DNA from: Verrucomicrobiaceae bacterium
GTDB taxonomy: Bacteria > Verrucomicrobiota > Verrucomicrobiia > Verrucomicrobiales > Verrucomicrobiaceae
Assembly: GCA_027490195.1 (NCBI GenBank)
Contig: JAIXYN010000043.1
Location: 1-54,415, forward strand
DNA: 54,415 nucleotides
Direction of reading: 5' to 3'
Shown here: positions 34,592 through 43,365 of the stretch, one piece after another
How positions within the stretch are numbered: the first letter of the stretch is position 1
Layout: each line of letters begins with the position of its first letter
Notes under the pieces: generated by a model
Databases searched by the model: none
What the model saw: only the letters and a program-made list of their open reading frames with translations
Told to the model about the DNA's origin: nothing
Position numbers and translations under genes: made by a program

Positions 34592-36217
34592 TTAAGCGAG
34601 CTTGTAGTCGATGTACAGCGATTTGGGCTTGGTGGGATCAATGGTCACCGAGGCTGCGGCCTGGTTCTTCCGCCACTGCGCCCACTCCGCCGGGGTGGCG
34701 GTGTCTTTGAAGGCGGCCTCCGCCTCCTTACCCTCCGCAGTCTGGGCGTTTGCGGGGTCGTCTGCCCAGCCGATGTCAGACCGCACCACGCGCCCCTGGG
34801 TTTTTTCCAGCAGAGTGCGGTACAGTTTGTTGGCGGGCATTTTCCACTGGCCTTTCGGGCTCCGTGTCAGCGCCACTTGGCGGTCCACCGGAATGAAGGC
34901 CACCAGTTCGTTCTGGCGCGTCATCATTTCCAGGCCCTTCCTGCTTGCCGTCGCATTGTGGCTGCCGTGGTGCCCCACTTTGTAAAACACCGTTTGGTTC
35001 AGCAGCTTCTCCGCCGTCGTCGTGTGCGTGGTGCCATCCTGCACATAGGTAAAGGGCTCCTTCGGCTCATGCCAGGAAAGCCAGTGCCCCTCCTGCGCAT
35101 CCGCCGGAAAGAGCAGCACCTTGCCATCGCTGATCCGCTCGATCGCCAGCGCCAGACTCGTGTTATTCGTCAGGTTGTCCAGTTGCAGCGCCAGGTCGGT
35201 CGCACCGTAGAGCCACTCTGTATCCACGCGCCGCCAGGCATTGTCTGCGTTTTGATAGCTCCCCTGGAGAAAGGCGCTCACCCGTGGGTCAGTTTCCTTG
35301 CAGCGAAAGCGCGTATCAAAGGGCATATTCGGCTCGTCCATTCCTGCCGGCGCACTGTCGCTGTCGGCAGCGCCCGCGTGCAGGCTGTCAGCGATGCCAT
35401 AAATATCCGGGCTGCCGTGTTCCCCCATGTCCTTGAGCTTTTCCTTGTCGCGCGGCGGACCCAGCACGTAGAAGCGGAAGCCCGGCACCCAGTTCGGCTC
35501 CAGCGCAGGGCCGCCTGGACTGTGGTACACCGCCTTCACGCTCTCCCCCTTGGGCGTCTTCTGTCCCGTGCGCACAAAGGTCATCCCACTGTCCACGGTC
35601 TTGGCTGGCCCGGCCTTCGCGCCCAGATTCGCCAGCCCATCCGCTCCGATAGCAAATTCCAGCAGGCTGCCCATCGCCGCACCCATCGCTGTAGCGGCCG
35701 CCTCACCGGGAGTTTTTGCCAGGCGCTGCACCGCTAGGCCCACGGCCTGCCCGAGGTCGCCTTTGTATTTCTCAAGCGACTTGGCCAGATCATCCTCAGG
35801 GTTTTCCGTCCACGCCATCCACACATGGTCCACCGTCATCTTCTGGAATTCACTCTTCAGCGTGTGAAAGCCGCTCACATGGTCCTGGTGCTCATGCGTG
35901 GCGATCATCAGGTGAATGTGCCCACCCGTGGTCTTATGAATGTGGGCGACGATTTCATCCATCTTGTTGCCCGTCGTCACCGCTCCCAGCGTGCCGCAGT
36001 CGATGAGCATGTGCACCTCCTTGCCGCCTGGGTCAAACGTCACCAAAAAGCAGTCGCCCAGCCCCTGCCGGTACATCCGCACCCGCACCGGCGTGTGGCC
36101 GCCAGGGGCAGATTTCTTGGTCGATTTGGCGGTAGCTTTTTTGGGCGCAGCTTTCTTCGCAGCAGATTTCGTGACAGCTTTCTTCGCAACTTTTTTCGTG
36201 GCAGATTTCGTGGGCAT
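34592..36217 (-). CDS. MBL-fold metallo-hydrolase with histone-H1-like N-terminus
   Basis: 541 residues. Residues 2-38 are Lys/Ala/Ser/Thr-rich (KKVAKKAVTKSAAKKAA...), like bacterial H1/HctA tails, and may bind DNA. The catalytic domain has THEHQDH (His108, His110, Asp112, His113), the MBL signature HxHxDH, after LIDCGT. A large insert (~125-330) is followed by KVGHHGSHNATASRKG and DIGW, patterns of ComEC/Rec2-type MBL hydrolases. The enzyme is likely a hydrolase or nuclease with two metals; the substrate is not determinable. Start 25 bp after the gluzincin gene, so they form an operon. Confidence 0.75.
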   Translation of the reverse strand: MPTKSATKKVAKKAVTKSAAKKAAPKKATAKSTKKSAPGGHTPVRVRMYRQGLGDCFLVTFDPGGKEVHMLIDCGTLGAVTTGNKMDEIVAHIHKTTGGHIHLMIATHEHQDHVSGFHTLKSEFQKMTVDHVWMAWTENPEDDLAKSLEKYKGDLGQAVGLAVQRLAKTPGEAAATAMGAAMGSLLEFAIGADGLANLGAKAGPAKTVDSGMTFVRTGQKTPKGESVKAVYHSPGGPALEPNWVPGFRFYVLGPPRDKEKLKDMGEHGSPDIYGIADSLHAGAADSDSAPAGMDEPNMPFDTRFRCKETDPRVSAFLQGSYQNADNAWRRVDTEWLYGATDLALQLDNLTNNTSLALAIERISDGKVLLFPADAQEGHWLSWHEPKEPFTYVQDGTTHTTTAEKLLNQTVFYKVGHHGSHNATASRKGLEMMTRQNELVAFIPVDRQVALTRSPKGQWKMPANKLYRTLLEKTQGRVVRSDIGWADDPANAQTAEGKEAEAAFKDTATPAEWAQWRKNQAAASVTIDPTKPKSLYIDYKLA

Positions 36218-36242
36218 GATGAACTCCGGTTATCTGGGTTGA

Positions 36243-38144
36243 TTAGCAGCGGTGCACTGCGGCGATGGCTTCAGCCCCGGCACCGAATCCCTGGCCAAAG
36301 TAAGTATTGCGCAGCCCCTCGGTGCCAGACATCGCAAAGCTCCGCTGGCGGTTCTCGCGCCCTGAGGTCAGCGCTTTGCGCACGCAGTATCTGATTTCGT
36401 CCTTGTGGAGGTCCGCGATCACCGTACTCCCGCCTTCAAAGCGGATTTGCTCTCCATTTGGGAAGTCAGGGTCCGCAGGCACCTCACGGTGCTGGAAGAG
36501 CCCCACGACCAACTGCGGCACGGTGCCTCCGTCCGGATTCGTGCGGAACGCAAAGCGCGCCGTCCGCACCTCAAACGATAGGCTCAGGTCCACGCCCAGA
36601 TACTTCGCGTCCGCCTTTCCTTCCGGGGCGTTGGCAAAGTGGTCCTTCAGCATGTGGTGAATATCTCGCCGCATGCCGACTTCCAAATCAAAGAGGTCTT
36701 TGCGCGACTTCACGTAAATGGTGTCTGACGCTGCTGGGCGCAGCTTCCGCAGCAGATCGTTCAGTGCAGGGGAGGCACTCTCACCAGTCTGCGGCCCATA
36801 CCAGCGCAGGCTATCCACACTCAGCGTCCTCACATCACGCGGGTAGATGCCGCGCTCACGGAAGGACTGGATGAAGGCGGTCCGGTAGTTCAGGCAATCA
36901 TTCGCCACCATGTCCAGATCCGCCGTGATCACCGCGCGCAAAAACTCCCCAAAGGTGATGTCCACCGGCGGGCAGTAGTCGATGGCACGCACACACATCG
37001 TCAGCACATGGCGTGCAGACTTGGCCGCCTCATCCGCCAGGCGCTGCGCCAGGTCAGGATGAATGGCGCCAGGCTTCAGCATGCCGCTCCCCCCCGTTGC
37101 CAGTCGCAGCAGGTCCGCCACGCGGAAATTGTAAATGCGCAGGAAAGCATCAAACACCGCAGACACCAGCAGCGCCCCGCGATTGTGCGGCTCCAGAAAC
37201 TGAGTATTCGTACTGTCCTGGTAGGCGGATGGATCCGGCTTTTTGCCGATGTAAACGCGCAGCGCACCACGTCGCCCGCTGCTGCGCCCAAACTGGCCCG
37301 CCAGTTGGCTCAGCAGGCTTTCCTGCGTGCTTAACTGCCCGCGCGTCGCCATGATCTGGTGGTACAAGATCTCCGGGAAAGTGAAGTGCTGAAACACCGC
37401 CACGATGTCCGCAAACGCCTCATGAAAGGCCAGCACATCCGGGTTGCTCGGGTTCAGGAAATTACGGTTCATCCCGTCCAGCAGCGCATGCGTGGTCTCA
37501 TGTGCCACGATGTCATGGGAAAGGCAGCTAAATACCATGCTCCCAGGCATGTGATTGCCGGGGTCATCCGCAGACGCATTGAAATAGCCAAACAGCAGCG
37601 CCACCCGGCCAGGTGTGTAGTAGGCATTGGCCTCGCGCAGCGCATGCGGGTAGATGAGCAGGCGCTGGCAAAACTGCGTGTCATCGGCCGGTCTGGCCGG
37701 ATTCGGCTTATGCCGCCACAGCGTGCGGCGCCCCAGTGCGTGCTCGAAGTTATGGATCGTCAGGCTCGTCACCGCATACACCATCTGCTGGTGAAACTGC
37801 GGCGTGCCCTCGCTCGGCGGCAGCCCCCGTTGCGCCAGAATGCGTGGGTGATCCAGATCCACCGGCTCATAGCAGCAGTTGCTGGGCGGGTCCACATCAA
37901 TGACCTCCACATACTCGCCCTTCGGTCCCTTCTCCAGCGTTTCCCACGGCACACGGAACGTCACATGGCTCACCATCTGCAAATCCAGATTCGTCTCCAG
38001 GCTGGGATCCACCGTATAGCCCCGCAGCTCGCGAAACGGAGGCCGAGGCGGCACAAAGGAGTCACTCGGCACGGTGGAGGCAGACGTAGCCACGGCAGTC
38101 AGCGGCTTTTGGCTGGGAACAGGAGCGCTTGGCATGGTTGGCAA
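36243..38144 (-). CDS. Gluzincin-type metalloprotease, M4-like
   Basis: 633 residues, no signal peptide. The core is IVAHETTHALLDGMNRNFLNPSNPDVLAFHEAFADIVAVF: zinc ligands His215 and His219, catalytic Glu216, third ligand Glu242 in HEAFAD with Asp246, the gluzincin/thermolysin-clan spacing. SCLSHDIVAHE and the preceding NASADDPGNHM match that clan too. The remainder is unrecognised, including a C-terminal beta-rich ~180 residues. Cytoplasmic location is inferred. It is first in a three-gene unit with the MBL and membrane proteins. The only secure statement on function is zinc-dependent peptidase; the target is unknown. Confidence 0.7.
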   Translation of the reverse strand: MPTMPSAPVPSQKPLTAVATSASTVPSDSFVPPRPPFRELRGYTVDPSLETNLDLQMVSHVTFRVPWETLEKGPKGEYVEVIDVDPPSNCCYEPVDLDHPRILAQRGLPPSEGTPQFHQQMVYAVTSLTIHNFEHALGRRTLWRHKPNPARPADDTQFCQRLLIYPHALREANAYYTPGRVALLFGYFNASADDPGNHMPGSMVFSCLSHDIVAHETTHALLDGMNRNFLNPSNPDVLAFHEAFADIVAVFQHFTFPEILYHQIMATRGQLSTQESLLSQLAGQFGRSSGRRGALRVYIGKKPDPSAYQDSTNTQFLEPHNRGALLVSAVFDAFLRIYNFRVADLLRLATGGSGMLKPGAIHPDLAQRLADEAAKSARHVLTMCVRAIDYCPPVDITFGEFLRAVITADLDMVANDCLNYRTAFIQSFRERGIYPRDVRTLSVDSLRWYGPQTGESASPALNDLLRKLRPAASDTIYVKSRKDLFDLEVGMRRDIHHMLKDHFANAPEGKADAKYLGVDLSLSFEVRTARFAFRTNPDGGTVPQLVVGLFQHREVPADPDFPNGEQIRFEGGSTVIADLHKDEIRYCVRKALTSGRENRQRSFAMSGTEGLRNTYFGQGFGAGAEAIAAVHRC

Positions 38145-38391
38145 GAGGGATGGCTGTAGTTATCAGACAGCGTGCTAAGAGGAATTGTGACGAACGCGTT
38201 GCGGGCGTCACAATAATGCTGATTATGACGGTAATGGCATAAGGAAACACATGTGGTTAAAAGTCAAACAATCATGGGTGAAAACTTTTCCAGCGCCCAT
38301 GGATAGGCTCATTAAATCTAAGAAACACCCAAAGAGATAGAGAAGTGACAAGCCCACAGCCCCTCCCAATCCACCCTGCATACCGCAATAC

Positions 38392-38549
38392 CCCAGCGCC
38401 GGTAGGGAACCGCTGCGCGGGTCCGTAATTTCGGGTCTGCAACGACGCAGGCATTCAAAAAGGTCCGCCGTCCACGTCGTGGCCGATCAACAGGCGCACA
38501 GCGCCCACTCAGTTAAACAAAATGGACTGCTTTTCAAAAGAGGTGATAC
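38392..38549 (-). repeat. REP-like repeat family A, partial inverted copy
   Basis: Carries GGTAGGGAACCGCTGCGCG, CGTAATTTCGGGTCTG, CAAAAAGGTCCGCCGTCC and the outer edge (TTTTCAAAAGAGGTGATACC), all in the orientation of the 8.1-kb copy, with more decay. The gap 38145-38613 holds this copy and a heptamer array and no supported gene. Confidence 0.75.
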
Positions 38550-38550
38550 C

Positions 38551-38606
38551 CAGCATCCAGCCTCCAGCCTCCAGCATCCAGTATCCAGCCTCCAGTATCC
38601 AGCCTC
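38551..38606. repeat. Heptamer array, eight 7-bp units
   Basis: Eight perfect-phase units of CAGCATC/CAGCCTC/CAGTATC. It lies just after the stop of the small-terminase-like gene and is not coding (7 is not divisible by 3). Two CAGCATC-type units follow its decayed copy at 33304-33317. Confidence 0.8.
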
Positions 38607-38613
38607 CATCTCC

Positions 38614-39315
38614 TCACTCTCTCCGGTGCATCTCCAGCACCCGCTCCCGCACAGACAGCGCGATCTCCTCCGGCGTCGCGTAGGGCAGGGGGGCAAAACC
38701 CGCCGCGCGTTGCTCCACGCTCAGGTCATAGAGTTTGGCGATCTGATCCAGCGCCTTCAGCCGCACAGACAGCATGGGCGGCGTCACCGGCGCAGGCGGT
38801 TCAGCATCCTCGTCGTCCTCCGCCTCCGCCATCACATGCGGGAACGTCGCCTCCACCGTCTGCCACAGCGCCGCGCTGATGTGCTCCCGCAGCAGCGCGA
38901 AGTCCGACTCCGACTGCGGAGCCTGCGCCGCGCGTGCCGCTCTGCTTTGCAGCCACAGCTCACGCGCCTGCTCCACGCCCAGCCCCAGCACCCGCGCCAC
39001 CGCCAGCAGCGGCAGCCCCTGGCGCACATGCAGCTCAAAAACGATCTGCGGCAGCGTCAGCCCCAGCGCCCGCACACGCTCCAGCCAAAGGCGCAAACCG
39101 GACGGCGCTGGCGTGGCCGCACCCATGCCGCCAGCACTCTCAGAAGATTCCCGCAGCGCATTCGCACTCGGGAGATCAGCCGCATTCGCCCCCGCTGAGC
39201 CAGCCCTATCAGCCCTATTCTCCACCTCCGCCGCACCCACCGCTGTCTCCGGCACCTTCGTGCGCCGCTGCCTGCCCCCGCCAGCGCGGGCTGTTGTCGA
39301 AGAAGTACGGGCCAT
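38614..39315 (-). CDS. Putative small-terminase-like or HTH protein
   Basis: 233 residues from the ATG at 39315. A low-complexity N-terminus (~1-90) is followed by a helical region with a possible helix-turn-helix (LTLPQIVFELHVRQGLPLLAVARVLGLG). The C-terminal MLSVRLKALDQIAKLYDLSVEQR resembles small terminase subunits, which share an R.KAL.LL.K.....E pattern after the HTH. The end is ERVLEMHRRE. No large terminase follows. Confidence in being a gene is good; the terminase assignment is a guess. Its 3' end is duplicated at 33370-33540. Confidence 0.45.
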   Translation of the reverse strand: MARTSSTTARAGGGRQRRTKVPETAVGAAEVENRADRAGSAGANAADLPSANALRESSESAGGMGAATPAPSGLRLWLERVRALGLTLPQIVFELHVRQGLPLLAVARVLGLGVEQARELWLQSRAARAAQAPQSESDFALLREHISAALWQTVEATFPHVMAEAEDDEDAEPPAPVTPPMLSVRLKALDQIAKLYDLSVEQRAAGFAPLPYATPEEIALSVRERVLEMHRRE

Positions 39316-39496
39316 GGTCAAGAATGGTTGAAGGTGGTAGGAACAGGTAGCCGAAGAAACATGCCACGGCCTACCACAACCGATTGGGTCCCACTTTAGA
39401 GATTTCAACCGATTTGTTTCAAACACCCGCAAAAGACGCGCCGCCAGGGCAGGGGCAGGAGCCACCCATGTCCTGACCGCCTCCCCTGCACCCGTC

Positions 39497-39538
39497 AATT
39501 TTCAATTCTCAGTTTTCAGTTCCCAGTTTACAATCACC
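39497..39538. repeat. Heptamer array, six 7-bp units
   Basis: CARTTNN-type units (CAATTTT, CAATTCT, CAGTTTT, CAGTTCC, CAGTTTA, CAATCAC), exactly in phase. Intergenic, 51 bp before the next start. Confidence 0.7.
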
Positions 39539-39588
39539 CACACCCCATTCATGGCACCCACACCACGCTCCCACTCGCTCCCACTAGC

Positions 39589-40026
39589 ATGAAACAATCG
39601 ACCCTCCGTTCGAACGTCCTTTTCACTCTCCTCGTCCTCCTCGTCCCCGCCGCGCTTGTTTACATCGCCGCCAAAGTCCACGCCGACCGCCAGTTGCAGC
39701 TCTATGAAGAAAGCATCAGCCAGGACGGCAAGACCGCCATCGCCCACGTCGTGAAGATGAACGAGCTGCGCCTGACCATGCCCGGCAAGACCCCGCAAGA
39801 ACTCAGCGCCATCGCCTTTCCACCGCTCCCCGCCGGCTTCACCCTGCGCCCCGTCACCGCCGCCGAGCGCGAAAAATACCCCGCTCTGGAAGACTCCGAC
39901 TACCTCGTGCAGCAGACCGCCCCGCCCTACCTCGTCATCCCCAGCGACGCACCGCCCCTGCACCTCGATCTCAATGCCCCCGCCACCGCCCCAGCATCAG
40001 CGCCCGCCGCGTCGCCCGTGAAGTGA
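39589..40026 (+). CDS. Secreted or membrane-anchored orphan
   Basis: 145 residues with an N-terminal membrane anchor or signal (NVLFTLLVLLVPAALVYIAAKV, ~9-30), then a soluble part with FPPLPAGFTLRPVTAAEREKY and an Ala/Pro-rich end. Family not recognised. The plus strand is chosen over a Gly-rich minus-strand frame (39502-39963) because it has a signal-like start and a normal composition. It converges with the lipoprotein gene at 40033 (6-bp gap). Confidence 0.55.
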   Translation: MKQSTLRSNVLFTLLVLLVPAALVYIAAKVHADRQLQLYEESISQDGKTAIAHVVKMNELRLTMPGKTPQELSAIAFPPLPAGFTLRPVTAAEREKYPALEDSDYLVQQTAPPYLVIPSDAPPLHLDLNAPATAPASAPAASPVK

Positions 40027-40032
40027 GTCCCC

Positions 40033-40485
40033 TCACTCCCGCAGCGCAAACACCTCATACATCCGCCGCCACGCATTGGGATACACGTCAGAGGTCAGGT
40101 AGAAATTCATCGGGTAGGTACGCCCGTGGATCGTGATTTCGCCAAACAAGTACTCGGAGGAACCGTCGAAGAAATTCTTCCGTACAGCCCGGTCAAACCG
40201 CACCACGTGGCCCGCAGGCACCACCGCCACCCGGTTCTCCGGGCCGCTCATCACATTCGACAGATCATAGATCTCCCGCATGTCATTCGGGCGGCGGTTG
40301 TCAGGCGCATACAGCCGCATCTCCACCTTCGTGCGGATCTCACGCCCCAGCACCTGCGCAAAGCGAGCGTCCTTGGAGATGTCCTTGTTTCCCATGTTCA
40401 GCAGCATCATCACGCAGCCCGGCAGCAGCAGGCAGGCCGCAGCCGCAAACAGCGGGCGGAGGAGTGGGGAGAAACAGCGTTTCAT
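40033..40485 (-). CDS. Putative lipoprotein
   Basis: Started at the ATG at 40485 (an in-frame TTG at 40494 adds three residues). MKRCFSPLLRPLFAAAACLLLPGCVMML is a lipoprotein signal with lipobox LLPGC. The mature ~125 residues (KDARFAQVLGREIRTKVEMRLY ... YEVFALRE) are unrecognised. Anchored in the envelope. An upstream 61-residue frame (40491-40676) overlaps its start but has no supporting signal. Confidence 0.6.
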   Translation of the reverse strand: MKRCFSPLLRPLFAAAACLLLPGCVMMLLNMGNKDISKDARFAQVLGREIRTKVEMRLYAPDNRRPNDMREIYDLSNVMSGPENRVAVVPAGHVVRFDRAVRKNFFDGSSEYLFGEITIHGRTYPMNFYLTSDVYPNAWRRMYEVFALRE

Positions 40486-40684
40486 GCAGTTCAATGTCTC
40501 GGCAGCAAAGGGTGGAACAGCCGCGACTGAAACACCGGGCCCAGCCTCTTCGCCTGCCCGTCCGGTTTCGAGTGCGGACTCAAGTCCCGAACCTCGCTGA
40601 ACACCAACGGCGCTGCAAGCACAGACCCTGCAATTCTCAGTGGATTGAGCGTGTTCATGCCCACGATGTTATGCACCGGTATAA

Positions 40685-40885
40685 GATGCCAGTGATGAAT
40701 GGCACTTGATTAAGGCGCAGTTTCGCACCTTTGCGGCCTTCCAGTCTCAGTCTTCTTGAGCCCTGAAAGGGCGGCGGACTCAGCCCAGGGTCAGCCGAGC
40801 CTCAGCGAGGCGACCCTGGGTTACCGCCAGCAATGCCGTGAAGCAAACCCAGCGCAATCGCAACACACCAAGCTCACCAGCAGCG
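40685..40885 (+). repeat. Repeat family C, copy 1
   Basis: Starts GATGCCAGTGATGAATGGCA, contains CTTCTTGAGCCCTGAAAGGG and CAGCCCAGGGTCAGCCGAGC, ends ACACACCAAGCTCACCAGC. Copies with the same order and orientation lie at 42254-42370 (partial), 48366-48475 (partial) and 54213-54415. The 40486-41068 gap holds only this and unassigned DNA after it. Confidence 0.8.
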
Positions 40886-41068
40886 TCTGCATGGACATCC
40901 GCCGCACAGCGGTTGCTCCCTTAAGCCCTCCCTTAATCAAGGGTCATTCATGGCAGGCATTTTGTTCACTACGGCCGCAGCTCCTACGAACGCTCTCCGT
41001 TTTTGCGTCTTTTAGCGGCCATACCTTCGGCCCACGCCTATGGCATGGCCACAGTGCAAAGGGCCCCC

Positions 41069-42118
41069 TCACTCCGCCACAAAGAATAATCCCTCATGCT
41101 CCGTGAACCACTTCTGCCGCTCCTCCTCCAGCGCGCCCAACGCGCGGAGCTCCGCTAGCTGCGCCACCGCAAAGGAGCACTGCACCAGCGTGTGTTTCCC
41201 ATCGAACTCGGTCGTATCAAAGGCCACGTCCACTTTCTGCGCCGCCACATTCGCTGTGACGGTGTGCTTGTGGTCCTTTTGTTCCGCTGGCGACTCAAAC
41301 TTGAAGGCCCGCTTCTCTCCCGCCGCCTCCAGCGCCAGTACCACCTGCTCCATCATGTGCGTCGCCCACTGACCGAAGGTGGAATTGTTCACCTTCTGAG
41401 TGCCACGCATCGTGACATACAGCAGGCTGTAATCCACGCGAAATGTCGGTCCCTTGGTGTAGCCGATTTTCTGCAGCGAGACCACGTAGTCCAGGCCCTT
41501 CACCAAGATGTTGTCCAGTCCCTCAGCGTGGACACCGCCCAGCTTCGAGCTCATCAGGTACCCCTTGGCCTTCGGCGGGTGCGCCTCCGCTGTTTGAGTC
41601 GGCAGCGCGTCTGCCGTCAGCAGCAGCTTGTACCAAGCCTCCGCCGCCGCCGCTCGCGCCAGTGCCTCCTTTAGCAGGGCACCCTCCTCCGGGGCCAAGA
41701 AGGCATCTCCACCGCCATAGACTCCGTTACGGCCGATGCGCACGCGCTTTTGTCCCTCAGCCGTCACCACCTCAAACACCGTCTTCCAGTACTCCTCATG
41801 GAGTTCCTTGCGGAAATCCTTCCCGCTCAGCGCCGCCGCACAGGCCTCCATGAATGCCGCCCTGTCATCCAGATTCAGCGACTTGTCAGGAGTTGTCAGC
41901 GCCATGCAGTGCACTTGGATGCCCGTGCCGCCTATCGTCGGGATCTCAGGACGCTGCACCCACACCGTCACCTCCAGTCCCTTCGGATTCGGCACCTGAG
42001 ACACCGGCACCGTGATGTGAAAGTCATCCATCGGTATTAGCCGACCCTCCGCGTGGATCGCCGAGGCCAGTAGAGAAAAGAGAAAGGCGAGCAGGAAAGG
42101 AGCAGCAGTTGTCTTCAT
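41069..42118 (-). CDS. Secreted orphan, 349 residues
   Basis: From the ATG at 42118 the product starts MKTTAAPFLLAFLFSLLASA, a signal peptide cleaved about IHA/EGR. The mature part has FHITVPVSQVPNPKGLEVTVW, DRAAFMEACAAAL, a helical region and a beta-rich end (FRVDYSLLYVTMRGTQKVNN, KHTLVQCSFAVAQLAEL). No family recognised. Periplasmic or outer membrane. Single gene between two family C repeats. Confidence 0.6.
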   Translation of the reverse strand: MKTTAAPFLLAFLFSLLASAIHAEGRLIPMDDFHITVPVSQVPNPKGLEVTVWVQRPEIPTIGGTGIQVHCMALTTPDKSLNLDDRAAFMEACAAALSGKDFRKELHEEYWKTVFEVVTAEGQKRVRIGRNGVYGGGDAFLAPEEGALLKEALARAAAAEAWYKLLLTADALPTQTAEAHPPKAKGYLMSSKLGGVHAEGLDNILVKGLDYVVSLQKIGYTKGPTFRVDYSLLYVTMRGTQKVNNSTFGQWATHMMEQVVLALEAAGEKRAFKFESPAEQKDHKHTVTANVAAQKVDVAFDTTEFDGKHTLVQCSFAVAQLAELRALGALEEERQKWFTEHEGLFFVAE

Positions 42119-42253
42119 GGTTAGAGGCATCGCAGCGTGGCATGAAATGCCAGTGGCTGTCACGCGCAAAATTGAAAAGCTTAGCCGCACGCAGACAGCC
42201 CAAAGCAAACCCGACTAACGCAGGGAATACGAAGGCGCATGCTGAGAAGAAAA

Positions 42254-42370
42254 AGATGCCAGTCATGAATGGTACTTAAATAAGACGCTTTGTCATACCT
42301 TAGCGGCCGTCCTGTCTCAGTCTTCTTGAGCCCTGAAAGGGCGGAATAACGTAGCCCAGGGCAAGCGTGT
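42254..42370 (+). repeat. Repeat family C, copy 2 (truncated at 3' end)
   Basis: GATGCCAGTCATGAATGGTA to CAGGGCAAGCGTGTGCGG; the second half of the repeat is missing and a TGACCCCA-type motif follows. Confidence 0.75.
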
Positions 42371-42378
42371 GCGGAAAA

Positions 42379-42405
42379 ATGGGGTCAGGATGCAAATAAT
42401 TGACA
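42379..42405 (-). repeat. TGACCCCA border motif, copy 3 (inverted)
   Basis: ATGGGGTCAGGATGCAAATA followed by ATTGACA, the reverse complement of the type seen at 12601 and 13012. Confidence 0.55.
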
Positions 42406-42463
42406 AAAAAAGACACCCTCATACGGCCATAGAAAGTGCGCATGCACCCATCACCCTATCCCG

Positions 42464-43108
42464 CTACGTATCCGTCTCCACCTCGCCCCATGGCGTCGTG
42501 GAAGTCAGCCACAGCAGCGCGTGATGCCGCCGCTCCACCACGCGGCCAAAGAGAGGGGCGATGCCGTGGACGCCGCGCAAGTAGTCATCCCGCACGGCCC
42601 AGTGCTGCCGCAGCGTGAGGTCCAGCAGGTCGAGGATCCGCGCCTTGGAGTGCATCGCAAACGTTCGCTGCATGCCCTCGGCGGACTCCAGCCGGCGCAG
42701 AATGCCCGCCATGCGCCCGCAGCCGCAGAGAGTATCGGGCGAGTTGAGCCACCACAGCCGTTTCAGCGACCACAGCAGCACCCAGGACGATTCCAGATTC
42801 CACTTCATGTCCGTGTCCGTCTGCTCATCATGAAACGGCGTGGCCATGTACTCCGCCTCGGCAGGCGACAGGTCAGGCATCAGTCCGCAGCGCTCCATCG
42901 ATTCACGGATCTCCGAATGCGGCGTCCCATCCGCGCAGCAGCCCAGCTGCCACAGGATCATGGCCCGCCGCAGCGTTTCATGCGGACTCCGGATCACCGC
43001 CTCCGCATCATCGCTCACATACAGCGGCTGTTCAAAAATGCGGTAGCCCTGGCTCCGCATCTTGCGGTTGGAGGCCTTCTGTCTCGCGAGTTGTGCTGCG
43101 GTTGCCAT
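42464..43108 (-). CDS. DUF4272 domain protein
   Basis: 214 residues from the ATG at 43108 (MATAAQLARQKASNRKMRSQGYRIFEQPLYV). The pattern RKMRSQGYRIFEQPLYVSDDAEAV, a helical RAMILWQLGCC region and WVLLWSLKRLWWLNSPDTLCG match DUF4272, a soluble protein family of unknown role common in bacterial genomes. Cytoplasmic, no signal. Divergent from the plus-strand CBS-like gene; no operon partner. Confidence 0.65.
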   Translation of the reverse strand: MATAAQLARQKASNRKMRSQGYRIFEQPLYVSDDAEAVIRSPHETLRRAMILWQLGCCADGTPHSEIRESMERCGLMPDLSPAEAEYMATPFHDEQTDTDMKWNLESSWVLLWSLKRLWWLNSPDTLCGCGRMAGILRRLESAEGMQRTFAMHSKARILDLLDLTLRQHWAVRDDYLRGVHGIAPLFGRVVERRHHALLWLTSTTPWGEVETDT

Positions 43109-43365
43109 GCGTGAACGATGACGGTTGATGGGCCAATGTTCAAGCACTCGTAATGCGCCTGCGGATTAGTGATTCCAAGCTGCCTGCGTGCCAGGCATCC
43201 GATTCCACGACTATGGCAAGTGACAAACAAGACTCTGTAAAAAACTTAAAAACACCTAGACTCCCGGCTGCGGCACTTCAACATCGCGCCCAAGAGGCAG
43301 CGCCCCGCGGTGCTCCCCCCGCAGTGAAGCTGCGCCACCAGATATCTCATCAAGCTCCAAGACCT

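Noticed and set aside
34331..35737. 468-residue plus-strand open frame
   Set aside because: Antisense of the MBL gene and the start of the membrane protein gene; the MBL motifs on the minus strand decide.
40491..40676. 61-residue minus-strand frame overlapping the start of the 40033-40485 lipoprotein gene
   Set aside because: No signal peptide, no conserved motif and a weak start; could be a leader, but nothing supports it.
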